Positions 1 through 8,839 of a stretch of 64,000 bases of DNA are shown here, piece after piece (within the stretch, counting starts at the first letter, position 1; each line of letters starts with the position of its first letter). Source of the stretch: Pseudoflavitalea rhizosphaerae (GTDB lineage Bacteria; Bacteroidota; Bacteroidia; Chitinophagales; Chitinophagaceae); the NCBI RefSeq assembly GCF_003991355.1, contig NZ_RCSU01000005.1:1-64000 (forward strand). Direction: 5' to 3'. The translations under genes were made by a program, and so were the position numbers. The notes below the pieces were generated by a model that searched no databases, was not told where the DNA came from, and saw nothing but the letters and a program-made list of their open reading frames with translations.

Positions 1-1406
1 AGTTTAATGGCTTTGATGCCGGGAGGGGCATTGCGGCCGGACGGTTCGGAAACGATATAAGCATCATTGCCGGCGAGTGACTCCACTAATTCTCCCGGGT
101 TGGAGTAGTCGCTGGGATTAAAATAGAATTTGTCGCCCAGTTTCAGCATATAACGGATCTCGCTGTCGAACAGGATATCATTGAGTTTGCCCGTTGTATT
201 ACTGACGGAGATCACCAGTTCAGGCTTGATCTTCCTGTCTTCCAGCACACCATTGAAGAGACATACAAATTCCTTGTCAGACAAATATGATTTCTGGTAC
301 AGTACCTTGTTCCTGATAAGGTACCAGCAGCGGTTGATGTATTCATCTTCTGTCCATCTTTTTGCATTGAGGCCGCGCAGTTTAGCCAGCAGGGCATTTA
401 CTGTTATATTGTTTTCACCGAAGTAGAACCTCTTTTGTTTTTCGATATCGTCCCATGCTTTCTGCGCCAGCTCTTCCTTGCTGAAATTGCTTTTCAGCTC
501 ACCGATCTGTCCGATGAAAGCGCCCCTGGCATCTTCACTCTTCGCGTAGTTTACCTGGAATTTCACGATTGGGAACTGCATGAGTGGCGTAACAAAATTC
601 ACGTCTTTGAAACGGTCCCGGTCCTTGTCTACAAATACGAAACGGAAGAATCCTTTTTCAGCGCCTGCTTCTTTTTTGAAAGCAGGTGCGCCGTTCAGTG
701 CGAGTGATTTGAAGAAAGTTTTGTTATCAGTATCGATCCCGATCTCATTGTACATAAGGGGATATTCCTTGCTGCAGATCTCATATTGCGGGGCCAGTTC
801 CAGGTAACCGGCAAAGCTCACTTCGATGGAGCTTTTGGTGGTGGAAACGTATTCCAGGATATCACCCGGTTCCAGGTTGTGCACAGGAAGTTTGTAATAG
901 GAATAATCCTGTCCTGTTGCGGAATTGATAAAGCTCTGGAAATATTCAGGGATCTCTGTTCCGCGGGGGCAGGCAACTGCTTTCTGCGGTTCGATCACGC
1001 GGGGCGCCTCGCCGGGTTTGATGAGACGAAGCGTGAAGCCATCATCAGCGCTGGAATAACGGAAATAGACCTCCGAAAATTTGTTTACTGCGTTGTTGTC
1101 CTGCAGTTTGATCCGGAATCTCGTTTTCTCGAAAAAGTAAAGGAATTTAATGGAGCTCAATGCGCTGCGGTTCTGTTTATCCATCACAATATTGCGGGAA
1201 TACCCGATGATCACGGCAGATTCCTTGTCCCATTTGGAAGGCGTTTGAGTTACCCTGAATGGGGCTGGCATATCTTTCAGCATTTCTGCGGAGTTCTCTG
1301 CAAGGGATTTGATCACTTTCTCCGTGATATAGCTCTGTGCGTTTGCCTGGCTGAAAGGCAGCGCCAGCAGGAGCGTGGTTGCTATAGTGTATATGTTGAG
1401 TTTCAT
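1..1406 (-). CDS. DUF3857/transglutaminase-like exported protein (3' end outside window)
   Basis: The reading frame opens at the ATG at 1406 and runs off the left edge, so 468 codons are visible and the C-terminus is missing. The first ~24 residues form a signal peptide (hydrophobic stretch, then QANAQS), so the protein is exported. It starts 6 bp after the stop of the upstream DUF3857 gene, which indicates one operon. The overall plan matches DUF3857 plus a transglutaminase-like fold. In the expected catalytic region (around residue 370) the usual GDCK motif is replaced by a KEFVCLF context, so the enzyme triad appears degenerate. It may therefore be a non-catalytic partner of its neighbour. 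The family assignment is by resemblance; the role is unknown. Confidence 0.75.
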   Translation of the reverse strand, partial: MKLNIYTIATTLLLALPFSQANAQSYITEKVIKSLAENSAEMLKDMPAPFRVTQTPSKWDKESAVIIGYSRNIVMDKQNRSALSSIKFLYFFEKTRFRIKLQDNNAVNKFSEVYFRYSSADDGFTLRLIKPGEAPRVIEPQKAVACPRGTEIPEYFQSFINSATGQDYSYYKLPVHNLEPGDILEYVSTTKSSIEVSFAGYLELAPQYEICSKEYPLMYNEIGIDTDNKTFFKSLALNGAPAFKKEAGAEKGFFRFVFVDKDRDRFKDVNFVTPLMQFPIVKFQVNYAKSEDARGAFIGQIGELKSNFSKEELAQKAWDDIEKQKRFYFGENNITVNALLAKLRGLNAKRWTEDEYINRCWYLIRNKVLYQKSYLSDKEFVCLFNGVLEDRKIKPELVISVSNTTGKLNDILFDSEIRYMLKLGDKFYFNPSDYSNPGELVESLAGNDAYIVSEPSGRNAPPGIKAIK

Positions 1407-1412
1407 CGGACC

Positions 1413-3437
1413 TTATTTTTGGGTGATGCTGAAATAATAACTGTTGAAAGATTTAATGGACTTCAGGAATTTCTTCCAGTTATCGAAATCAGCTTTATCG
1501 ATGGTGCTGTTGCTGATGGTGAGCGATTTTTTCAGCGTGATCCTGTTGCCGTTCACTACATATTCCCCGTTGAATTCATATCCCGGAAAATTGAGTTGCA
1601 GTTTTTCCGGCACATCCGTGAATTTTCTGTCGGCAGGAATGGTGAGAGAAAATTCATCTTCATATGTGAGAACGGAATTGAACTCGTATCCTCTTTTCCT
1701 TTTCTCGTCTGGCATGTAGGATTCGAGGGTCTTTGGGAAGAAGTCGAGGTTCAGGAAAAGGTCTTTATCGATCTTGTGAACATGGTTGGAAAGGTCGATT
1801 GTGCCGCTGAGCTGAACGGGGATCTCGCGGTTGGAGAGATCGCTGTTGGTGATATTGGACACTTCGATATTGTCGTTGCCCAGTTGCAGGAAGCCTTTGA
1901 AGAATTTTTCGCGGTCAACCGATGCGAGGTCCTGGTAAAGCTGGTGGAAATCTGTGCGTTCATTACCGGTGAGGGTTACCTGCACATTCCCTTTCATGTT
2001 TTGTGCGTTGAGCGTGAAGTCTGCTTTGGTGCTCACTTTATGGGCTTTGCCATCGGTAAGTGGAACGGGAAGTATCTCGAATTTATCTCCCTTGCTGACC
2101 AGCGCTTCCTTGCCCTGAATGCGGTAAGCGTCTTCTCCAAAGGGCACGAATTTTTCGGTAGCGTCCAGGAAATAAGCTTTGCCTTTGAAGTAGAGCGTGG
2201 TGATGGCGTGGTTGTTCACACAGAGTGCGGGCAATGATTGTGAATAAGGTATCTGCCTGGTGCCGATCCATGTGAAGCGTGCGTCATATCCTTGTAGTTT
2301 GAGCATTTCCGTTAGCAGGTTGGCCATGCCTTTACAATCTCCGAATTTACTTTCCAGCACATCCTGTGCGTTGGAGGGGATAAAGCCGGAATAGCCATCC
2401 TCATAAGCGATATACCGGATCTTGTCCTGCACCCAATAGTAGATGGCTTTGATCTTTTCTTCGTCCGTATTCTTTCCGGCAATGATCTTACTTACGGTGG
2501 CTTTTAGTTTAGCAGGATCATTTTTAGCCATCGTGTACATCCTGTTGTTCCAGTTGTATACATCGTCCACTTTATCGAAACCTTTGATAAGGTCTCCTTT
2601 ATGTTCGTATGATTTCACCCTGATCACGAGATGCGGGTCGGAGAAGGCGCGACCGATCTGCCTGCTTTCTGATTTTGATGCTTCCAGGTTGGCGACCTTA
2701 TAAGTATAGTAAGTGTATCCTTTTTTTGTTTCTTCTGATTTCTCCACTTTGAAGCCGGTCATGTTAAAAGGCTTGATATCGATGGTGAGCCATTCGGGGA
2801 CCTTGAAGGTGATCACTTTTTCCAGGAGGGGATAATGTTCATGGAAGAAGATGCGGGTGAAATATTTTGAATCGAGATAGTCTTTGACCACATTGATCTG
2901 GCCGAGGTTGCCGGGGCCGTTGAAACTGAAGGCAGAGAAGCGCATGCGGTTATCGTCGAAGAAGATGCCATCATCGGTAACCGATCTGTCTTCCCACTGG
3001 TAGAAGAGTCCGGGCAGTTGTTTGCCCTTGGTGCTGCCGGTACCCCTGAGGCTGATGATCTTCACGAAGTTGTTATAGTACTGCGGGTACCAGGCCCTGG
3101 CCCTGTGTTGCAGGGCGATGAGCTCCATTTCTGAGGTTTCGCGAACGGTGACTACTTTGTCTTTATAGCTGTTCACGCCCTTGTCGAATGTAAAGGTCTG
3201 GTGGATGAACCGGATGGCTGAAGGATCGTCCGGGTATTTTCTTGCGAGGGCTTCGGCCTGGTTGATGTCTTCCGGCAAGGCTACAGCATTGCGCCATTCT
3301 ACCAGGGGCGGTTGTGCATGGGCGTTGAGGCAGACGGAAACCAGGAGCAGGAGTAACAGGGAAATCCAGCCCGCATTTTTGGGGGCTACAGGCGCAGATA
3401 GTTTTGTGCCACCTGCAACAGGATGGGTTTGCATCAT
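1413..3437 (-). CDS. DUF3857 and transglutaminase domain exported protein
   Basis: A protein of about 674 residues with an N-terminal hydrophobic segment (run of leucines ending LNAHAQ) that fits a signal peptide; it probably acts in the periplasm. A transglutaminase/protease-like core is visible: FGDCKG with the cysteine near residue 368, a histidine near 410 (NNHAITT) and an aspartate near 425 (FLDAT), which is the Cys-His-Asp order of the superfamily. The DUF3857 beta domain should lie before it. The frame could also open at a GTG at 3467; the paired ATGs at 3437 and 3434 suit the signal peptide better. It is first in a two-gene minus-strand operon with the gene ending beyond position 1. 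The substrate is unknown. Confidence 0.85.
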   Translation of the reverse strand: MMQTHPVAGGTKLSAPVAPKNAGWISLLLLLLVSVCLNAHAQPPLVEWRNAVALPEDINQAEALARKYPDDPSAIRFIHQTFTFDKGVNSYKDKVVTVRETSEMELIALQHRARAWYPQYYNNFVKIISLRGTGSTKGKQLPGLFYQWEDRSVTDDGIFFDDNRMRFSAFSFNGPGNLGQINVVKDYLDSKYFTRIFFHEHYPLLEKVITFKVPEWLTIDIKPFNMTGFKVEKSEETKKGYTYYTYKVANLEASKSESRQIGRAFSDPHLVIRVKSYEHKGDLIKGFDKVDDVYNWNNRMYTMAKNDPAKLKATVSKIIAGKNTDEEKIKAIYYWVQDKIRYIAYEDGYSGFIPSNAQDVLESKFGDCKGMANLLTEMLKLQGYDARFTWIGTRQIPYSQSLPALCVNNHAITTLYFKGKAYFLDATEKFVPFGEDAYRIQGKEALVSKGDKFEILPVPLTDGKAHKVSTKADFTLNAQNMKGNVQVTLTGNERTDFHQLYQDLASVDREKFFKGFLQLGNDNIEVSNITNSDLSNREIPVQLSGTIDLSNHVHKIDKDLFLNLDFFPKTLESYMPDEKRKRGYEFNSVLTYEDEFSLTIPADRKFTDVPEKLQLNFPGYEFNGEYVVNGNRITLKKSLTISNSTIDKADFDNWKKFLKSIKSFNSYYFSITQK

Positions 3438-3467
3438 GTGCGTGAAGGGTTTGAGGCGATTAGCCAC

Positions 3468-3692
3468 TTTTAATTATTGGATATGTCTTGGGAGATAAGT
3501 GGGCTGTTCCATTGCCGGGGCGGCGCAGGAAACTTACTTCCGGCGGAATGAGTAACGTTTCGTTTGCGAATTTATGATGAATTATGATGATTATTTCCAC
3601 AGTTCAAGAAGGTTTTTTTGCTCTTCATTCTTCCCTGGGATTGCCGGACCGGAGAGGAGAGTAATATTGTGTCTTCTCTTATGTAGACTTGT
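3468..3692. other. intergenic spacer, no gene seen
   Basis: This is the left part of a 335-bp gap between the start of the DUF3857 gene and the end of the methyltransferase gene, both on the minus strand. It must hold the promoter of the DUF3857 operon, but no clean TAnnTTTG box was found. A paired hairpin terminator follows at 3693. Confidence 0.5.
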
Positions 3693-3737
3693 TACATTAC
3701 AAAAGCCCCTGTTTCCACAAGGGCTTTCTGTAATGTA
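3693..3737 (-). terminator. hairpin terminator after the methyltransferase gene
   Basis: A long inverted repeat (TACATTAC ... GTAATGTA outside, AAAGCCC ... GGGCTTT inside) lies 35 bp past the stop of the minus-strand methyltransferase gene. A nearly identical hairpin follows aqpZ at 4724-4767, so the two are copies of one element. Confidence 0.7.
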
Positions 3738-3772
3738 CTTTTTATCATGAGTTGGCTGTAAGGGGTATTGGT

Positions 3773-4588
3773 TTACCTGCGTGCTACAGTTACTTTCAGG
3801 AAAGTGGCCGGGATAGATGTGGTATCGTTGTTGCCGCTTTGGTTTTGCCTGTTGAATAGTTCTTCCAGTTCCTGTTGCAAAGCTGATTCTTTTCCATTTT
3901 TTTCAGCTGCTTCAAAAGCATTCATGGTGGGGCCGTAGTACTGTCTGAACCTTTCGAGGAATTCGGAAGGCCTGGTGGCGATCTTGAAATTAAATGTATC
4001 ACGGCTGAAGGATATATCATCCTGCTCAATGCCTGCGGCTCCAAAACGTTCGGTCACATGATCTTCCAGGCCCCATAACATGGGGCTGATGAATCCTTCG
4101 GGTGGCGGTGGTGTATAAGCCGAGCTGATCTTTAAGATCTGCGCTACCAGGGTTGGGTCGCCCGGGATCCAGTTACCCATTATGATCCTTCCGCCGGGGC
4201 GTGTAACGCGCACCAGTTCTTTAGCCACGTCCATTGGTTTGGGTGCGAACATGGCGCCAAAGATGGAAACTACCAGGTCGAACTGCTGATCGTTCAGCCC
4301 TTCAAGGTTTGTTGCATCGCCTTCCTGGAAACGGATATTGTCAAGTCCTTCTTCCTTTGCCCTCCGGTTGCCTGCTGCAACCAGGTTGGATGCTATATCT
4401 ACCCCCAATACATTGGCGCCGAGTTTTGCAGCGGGAATAGCCGTTGTTCCGTCGCCACAACCAAGGTCCAGTACATCCATCCCTTCTTCGATGCCTAATT
4501 GAGCAACAAGCCCGGCGCCGCTCTGCCGCATGCTTTCAGCGATCCTGGTGAAGTCGCCCTTTTCCCAAAGTGCTTTGTTTGGATTCAT
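3773..4588 (-). CDS. class I SAM-dependent methyltransferase (UbiE/Methyltransf_11 type)
   Basis: A 271-residue protein with a clear Rossmann SAM-binding motif I (VLDLGCGDGTTA, residues about 39-50), an acidic motif II (GVDIAS) and a motif IV region near residue 104 (DLVVSIFGAMF). RVTRPGGRI fits the post-motif strand and loop of Methyltransf_11 enzymes. The C-terminal third is probably a substrate cap; the substrate cannot be inferred. It is preceded by the aqpZ terminator and followed by its own hairpin, so it is probably a single-gene unit. Cytosolic; no signal peptide or membrane segment. Confidence 0.85.
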   Translation of the reverse strand: MNPNKALWEKGDFTRIAESMRQSGAGLVAQLGIEEGMDVLDLGCGDGTTAIPAAKLGANVLGVDIASNLVAAGNRRAKEEGLDNIRFQEGDATNLEGLNDQQFDLVVSIFGAMFAPKPMDVAKELVRVTRPGGRIIMGNWIPGDPTLVAQILKISSAYTPPPPEGFISPMLWGLEDHVTERFGAAGIEQDDISFSRDTFNFKIATRPSEFLERFRQYYGPTMNAFEAAEKNGKESALQQELEELFNRQNQSGNNDTTSIPATFLKVTVARR

Positions 4589-4723
4589 TGCTTAGGTTTT
4601 TATTGTTTATTAAAATGAGAGCGCAATGATGGAAGTTTAAAGAGGGAACGGCATTTCTCTGTAGTCCGGTGAACTGACAGTAAGGTCCGGAAGGAGGGAT
4701 CATAGGGAATGACTGCAGGTCTA

Positions 4724-4767
4724 ACATTACAAAAGCCCCTGCTTTCACAGGGGCTAACTGTAATGTA
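4724..4767 (-). terminator. hairpin terminator after aqpZ
   Basis: The inverted repeat ACATTAC...GTAATGT with an inner AGCCCCTG/CAGGGGCT stem lies 26 bp past the aqpZ stop on the minus strand. It is almost the same sequence as the hairpin at 3693-3737. Confidence 0.7.
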
Positions 4768-4792
4768 CTATTATCATGGTTCAAAAAGAAAT

Positions 4793-5473
4793 CTATTTCC
4801 AGAGGGCTTTATACACTATTCCTGCAAGGGCTGCACCAACAATGGGGGCGAGGATGAAGAGCCAGAGCTGTTCTACCGCCCATCCACCTACGAAAACTGC
4901 CTGGCTGATACTTCTGGCCGGGTTCACGGAAGTGTTGGTGACGGGGATGCTGATCAGGTGGATCAGGGTGAGGGTGAGGCCGATGGCCAGTCCTGCAAAA
5001 CCGCCGTTTGAATTACGGCTGTCTGTGGCTCCCAGGATCACGATCAGGAACATGAAGGTCATTACCGCTTCGCAGAGGAATGCCGCTTTCATGTCGTACC
5101 CGCCGGGTGAATGTTCTGCATAGCCATTGGCTGCAAATGTACCGATGCTGCTGCCATTCCCCGTTACGATCACGTACAGTACTGCCGCGGCCACAATACC
5201 GCCCAGCACCTGTGCAATGATGTAGGGAAGCAGGTCTTTGGCCGGCATCCTTCCGCCTACAAAGAGCCCGATGCTCACTGCAGGATTGAGATGCGCTCCG
5301 GATACCCTGCCCAGCGAATACGCAATGGTGAGTACCGTTAAACCGAAGGCCAGGGCTACACCCAGTAAGCCAATACCTACACCAGGAAATGCTGCAGACA
5401 ATAAAGCGCTGCCGCAACCTCCCAACACCAACCAGAAAGTGCCAAAGAACTCAGCCGTAAATTTTTGTACCAT
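4793..5473 (-). CDS. aqpZ: aquaporin Z
   Basis: A 226-residue MIP-family channel for water in the inner membrane. Both pore NPA boxes are present: HLNPAVS (N63) and SVNPARS (N184). The selectivity-filter positions match a water-selective aquaporin: Phe43, His172, Thr181 and Arg187 keep the arrangement of E. coli AqpZ. Six hydrophobic helices can be followed through the sequence and the length is typical. It is transcribed on its own, divergent from the helicase gene at 5611, with a hairpin terminator after its stop. Function is inferred with high confidence from the filter residues. Confidence 0.95.
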   Translation of the reverse strand: MVQKFTAEFFGTFWLVLGGCGSALLSAAFPGVGIGLLGVALAFGLTVLTIAYSLGRVSGAHLNPAVSIGLFVGGRMPAKDLLPYIIAQVLGGIVAAAVLYVIVTGNGSSIGTFAANGYAEHSPGGYDMKAAFLCEAVMTFMFLIVILGATDSRNSNGGFAGLAIGLTLTLIHLISIPVTNTSVNPARSISQAVFVGGWAVEQLWLFILAPIVGAALAGIVYKALWK

Positions 5474-5598
5474 AGATATTGATTTTTAAAGTCAGGAATA
5501 TCATAAAAATACTTATACGATTTGAAAAACGGGGAATTTGGTCCGCATTAGTTGTGCACCTGAAATGCACCTTTTCTCCCGGTACGGGTTGGGCGACG

Positions 5599-5606
5599 TA
5601 CCTTTG
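5599..5606 (+). promoter_or_regulatory. -7 promoter box (TACCTTTG) before the helicase gene
   Basis: An exact TAnnTTTG box lies only 4 bp before the ATG at 5611. No TTG is seen at the -33 position. If it is used, the transcript would be leaderless or nearly so. The box also argues that translation starts at 5611 and not at the longer frame start further upstream. Confidence 0.5.
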
Positions 5607-5610
5607 CCCG

Positions 5611-7509
5611 ATGGATTATTTCAAGAAGCTGCTCGATCTCCTGAAAACAGAGCGGCAGGAAGATGAAGCAATGTACCGCCAACTCAGTTCCTCCCTTTCT
5701 GTGAACGACAGGCGGGAAGCGGGTCTCAGCTGGTACCCTGTGGCCATCCGCGGCACTGAGCCCACGAAGGGCGACTATATAACGGTGGAGCTGGAACGAA
5801 CTACCAACCAGGACATTCCCCACCAGTTCCGCACCGGCGCCAGCGCCGCCCTGTTCAGCAATCATAACAGGGAGCAGGACAGGGTGGAAGGCGTAGTCAA
5901 CTACGTAGGGGCCAACAAGATCAAGATCACACTCCGTACAGATGAACTGCCCGAATGGAGCCGCAATGGCAAGCTGGGCGTAGACCTCCTCTTTGATGAT
6001 AATAGTTACGATGAAATGCAGCAGGCCCTCCGCCAGGCCATCGCGCTGAACGAAAAAAGGGAAGAAGGAAGACTGGTGCGCATACTCACGGGCTCACAGG
6101 AACCTGTATTCGAAAATTATGTATCGCCCGTTCCCTTTCCTTCGCTGAACCCTTCGCAACAGGAAGCGGTAAATAAAATTCTCAGCGCGGAAGACCTGGC
6201 CATCGTACACGGCCCTCCCGGTACCGGCAAGACCACCACGCTGGTACAGGCCATCAAAGCGCTGGTAGCGAAAGACAAACAACAGGTGCTGGTGGTGGCG
6301 CCCAGCAATACTGCGGTTGACCTTCTCAGTGAGAAACTCTCCGATGCAGGTCTCAACGTGCTCCGCGTTGGTAATCCCGCCCGTGTATCCGACAGGCTGC
6401 TCAGTCTCACCATGGACCATAAAATGGCTGAACATACCGCCAACAAGGAGATCAAAAGACTGAAGAAACAGGCCAGTGAGTTCAAAGACATGGCCCATAA
6501 ATACAAAAGGAATTTCGGCAAGGCCGAGCGCGACCAGCGCAAAGCCCTCTTCGATGAAGCCCGCAATATCATGAAGCAGGTGGAGAAAACGGAACAATAT
6601 ATTGTGGACGATCTCCTGGCAAAAGCCGATGTGATCACAGCCACTTTGATTGGCGCCAATCATTACCTGGTGCGCGAACGGAAATTCCATACCGTAGTGA
6701 TCGATGAAGCCGGACAGGCGCTGGAGCCCGCCACCTGGGTACCGGTGATCAAGGCGCGCAAACTGATCCTCGCCGGTGATCATCTTCAGTTACCCCCCAC
6801 CGTTAAATCCAATGAAGCAGCGAAGAATGGGCTCACCCTCACTTTGCTGGAAAAGCTGGTGGAGCGCTATCCGCAATCGGTAGTGATGCTGAACGAACAA
6901 TACCGCATGAACCGCCTCATCATGGGCTATTCCGCAGCTACGTTCTATGAGAACGGATTGAAGGCGCATGCTTCCGTGGAAAATCATACGCTCAACAATG
7001 ATGAGCATCCGCTGCAATTCATCGATACGGCAGGATGTGGTTTTGAAGAGAAGACCAGCGGCAATGCCATTTCCAATCCGGAAGAAGCTGCATTCTGTAT
7101 CAGTTACCTGAAACAGCTGGCGACTGAAAAGCAGTGGGGATCCGCCTTTCCAACGGTGGGCATCATTTCGCCCTACAGAAGGCAGATTGATGAGTTGAAA
7201 GCAATGTTACAGCAAACACCGGAGCTGCTGCCTTTTCAGCATCGAATCACCATCAATACAATCGATAGTTTCCAGGGACAGGAACGCGATATGGTGCTTA
7301 TCAGTATGACGCGCAGCAACAATGATAACCGCATCGGGTTCTTATCCGAGATCAGGCGCATGAATGTGGCCATGACAAGAGCGAGGAAAAAGCTGGTGGT
7401 GATAGGAGACAGCAGCACCCTGAGCCAGCACGATTATTACGCAGGGTTCATCGCTTACGCAGAACAGCAGGAAGCTTACAAGAGCGCCTGGGAATTTATG
7501 GGGGTTTAA
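5611..7509 (+). CDS. UPF1/IGHMBP2-like superfamily 1 helicase
   Basis: A 632-residue AAA-type SF1B helicase that should unwind DNA or RNA using ATP. Motifs run in order: Walker A GPPGTGKTTT (near residue 201), Walker B DEAGQALEP (near 365), the QYRM element, QGQERD and SMTRS (near 554-565) and the C-terminal VAMTRARKKLVVIGD (near 586). The N-terminal part, ahead of the first motif, resembles the beta-barrel and stalk of the IGHMBP2/SMUBP-2 group. The frame is open further upstream to 5479, but the promoter box at 5599 and the motif layout favour the ATG at 5611. It is a lone gene, divergent from aqpZ. Its cellular role in bacteria is not settled. Confidence 0.9.
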   Translation: MDYFKKLLDLLKTERQEDEAMYRQLSSSLSVNDRREAGLSWYPVAIRGTEPTKGDYITVELERTTNQDIPHQFRTGASAALFSNHNREQDRVEGVVNYVGANKIKITLRTDELPEWSRNGKLGVDLLFDDNSYDEMQQALRQAIALNEKREEGRLVRILTGSQEPVFENYVSPVPFPSLNPSQQEAVNKILSAEDLAIVHGPPGTGKTTTLVQAIKALVAKDKQQVLVVAPSNTAVDLLSEKLSDAGLNVLRVGNPARVSDRLLSLTMDHKMAEHTANKEIKRLKKQASEFKDMAHKYKRNFGKAERDQRKALFDEARNIMKQVEKTEQYIVDDLLAKADVITATLIGANHYLVRERKFHTVVIDEAGQALEPATWVPVIKARKLILAGDHLQLPPTVKSNEAAKNGLTLTLLEKLVERYPQSVVMLNEQYRMNRLIMGYSAATFYENGLKAHASVENHTLNNDEHPLQFIDTAGCGFEEKTSGNAISNPEEAAFCISYLKQLATEKQWGSAFPTVGIISPYRRQIDELKAMLQQTPELLPFQHRITINTIDSFQGQERDMVLISMTRSNNDNRIGFLSEIRRMNVAMTRARKKLVVIGDSSTLSQHDYYAGFIAYAEQQEAYKSAWEFMGV

Positions 7510-7512
7510 GAC

Positions 7513-7605
7513 TTATTTGCAGCAGCTTTTCTTCGGGAAGAAGATCTTTCTGAAAACCTGCCAGAACCTGTTCAGTAGGGTGGTATTGGGCATCGATCCG
7601 TACAT
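7513..7605 (-). CDS. possible 30-residue basic peptide ending in Cys-Cys
   Basis: A short frame reads MYGSMPNTTL..., contains FRKIFFPKKS and ends SCCK before TAA. It sits between two plus-strand genes on the opposite strand. An exact TAnnTTTG box on the minus strand (7614-7621) lies 8 bp before its ATG, which is the best support. There is no homology evidence here, and the frame is short enough to arise by chance. Confidence 0.35.
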   Translation of the reverse strand: MYGSMPNTTLLNRFWQVFRKIFFPKKSCCK

Positions 7606-7626
7606 TTATAAAGCAAATTTACGAAA

Positions 7627-8832
7627 ATGATCAAACTCGGGCTTATCAGGGAAGGAAAGACCCCTGCAGACAACAGGGTGGCGCTTACGCCTGCACAATG
7701 CAAGTGGATCCACAAGAACTCGGAAGAAGTTCGGATATTTGCGCAATCCTCAGCTGGTCGCTGCTTTTCCGACAAGGAATACAGGATGGCCGGAATAGAA
7801 GTGGTGGACGATATCAGCGATTGCGATATCCTGCTTGGTATCAAGGAAGTGCCGGCAAGTCAGCTGATCCCCAACAAGACCTATCTTTTCTTCTCTCATA
7901 CGCGCAAAAAACAATCCTATAATCAGAAGCTGTTCCAGCAGATCATCGCAGATAAGATCACTTTGATCGATTATGAATGCCTGGAGCATGAGGATGGCCA
8001 GCGCATTCTCGGTTTCGGTTTTTTTGCAGGAGTGGTGGGTGCACATAACGGGATGATGGGCTATGGTCATCGTTCCGGTGCGTATGATCTTGTACGTGTG
8101 TACAAACAGAGAAGTTTCCGCGAGCTCATCCATACTTATTTCGGATTGCGCATTCCCGCGGTGAAAGTAGCTGTTACCGGTAGCGGCCGTGTGGCGCATG
8201 GGATCCTCGAGATCATGAACCTCATGGGCGTGGTGGAAGTGGAACCGGAGGATTACCTGGGTAAGAAATATTCATACCCCGTATATACGCAGCTTAAAGG
8301 AGCGGATCTCTACGAACGCAAGTCAGACGGAACATATAACCGCGTACATTTTCATGACCATCCGTCTGAATACAATTGCAAATTCCTGCCATATGCCATG
8401 CAGTCGGATATTCTCATGAATGGCATTTACTGGGATACCGCCATGCCACGATTGTTTGAGCGCGATGCCGTACAGGATGCTGCCTGGCGCCTGCATACCA
8501 TTGCTGATATTACCGATGATGCTTTTGGCTCTGTGCCCATCAACCTGGGAGATCAAACCATTGAAGATCCCATCTATGGTGTGAGTAAAACCAGTTTCGA
8601 AAAAACAGCACCTTACTTACCCGGAAGCATAGACGTAATGGCTGTGGGCAATCTCCCCAATGAATTGCCGCGTGATGCCAGCCGGTATTTTGGAGAACAA
8701 CTCATTAAATATGTGCTGGAAGACCTGGTGAAGAACAATCAGTCGGATGTGATAGAACGCGCTACCATGGTGAAGAATGGCACGCTGACCCCGCGCTACA
8801 ACTACCTTGCTGATTACGCTGCAGGAACATAA
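7627..8832 (+). CDS. saccharopine dehydrogenase (lysine-forming)/alanine dehydrogenase-like oxidoreductase
   Basis: A 401-residue protein of the AlaDH/PNT and LYS1 superfamily. The N-terminus (KLGLIREGKTPADNRVALTP) is the typical start of the AlaDH/PNT N-terminal domain, and VAVTGSGRVAHG (near residue 181) is the dinucleotide-binding glycine loop. The C-terminal segment returns to the catalytic fold with GDQTIEDPIYG. By overall plan it is nearer to NAD-dependent lysine-forming saccharopine dehydrogenase than to alanine dehydrogenase, but the substrate is not proven. The cofactor should be NAD(P). The stop is followed after 7 bp by palindromic repeat copy A. Confidence 0.75.
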   Translation: MIKLGLIREGKTPADNRVALTPAQCKWIHKNSEEVRIFAQSSAGRCFSDKEYRMAGIEVVDDISDCDILLGIKEVPASQLIPNKTYLFFSHTRKKQSYNQKLFQQIIADKITLIDYECLEHEDGQRILGFGFFAGVVGAHNGMMGYGHRSGAYDLVRVYKQRSFRELIHTYFGLRIPAVKVAVTGSGRVAHGILEIMNLMGVVEVEPEDYLGKKYSYPVYTQLKGADLYERKSDGTYNRVHFHDHPSEYNCKFLPYAMQSDILMNGIYWDTAMPRLFERDAVQDAAWRLHTIADITDDAFGSVPINLGDQTIEDPIYGVSKTSFEKTAPYLPGSIDVMAVGNLPNELPRDASRYFGEQLIKYVLEDLVKNNQSDVIERATMVKNGTLTPRYNYLADYAAGT

Positions 8833-8839
8833 TCAGTGT

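Noticed and set aside
786-2237. A 483-residue plus-strand open frame.
   Set aside because: It spans two minus-strand DUF3857 genes with clear motifs and has no recognisable domain; it is an antisense shadow.
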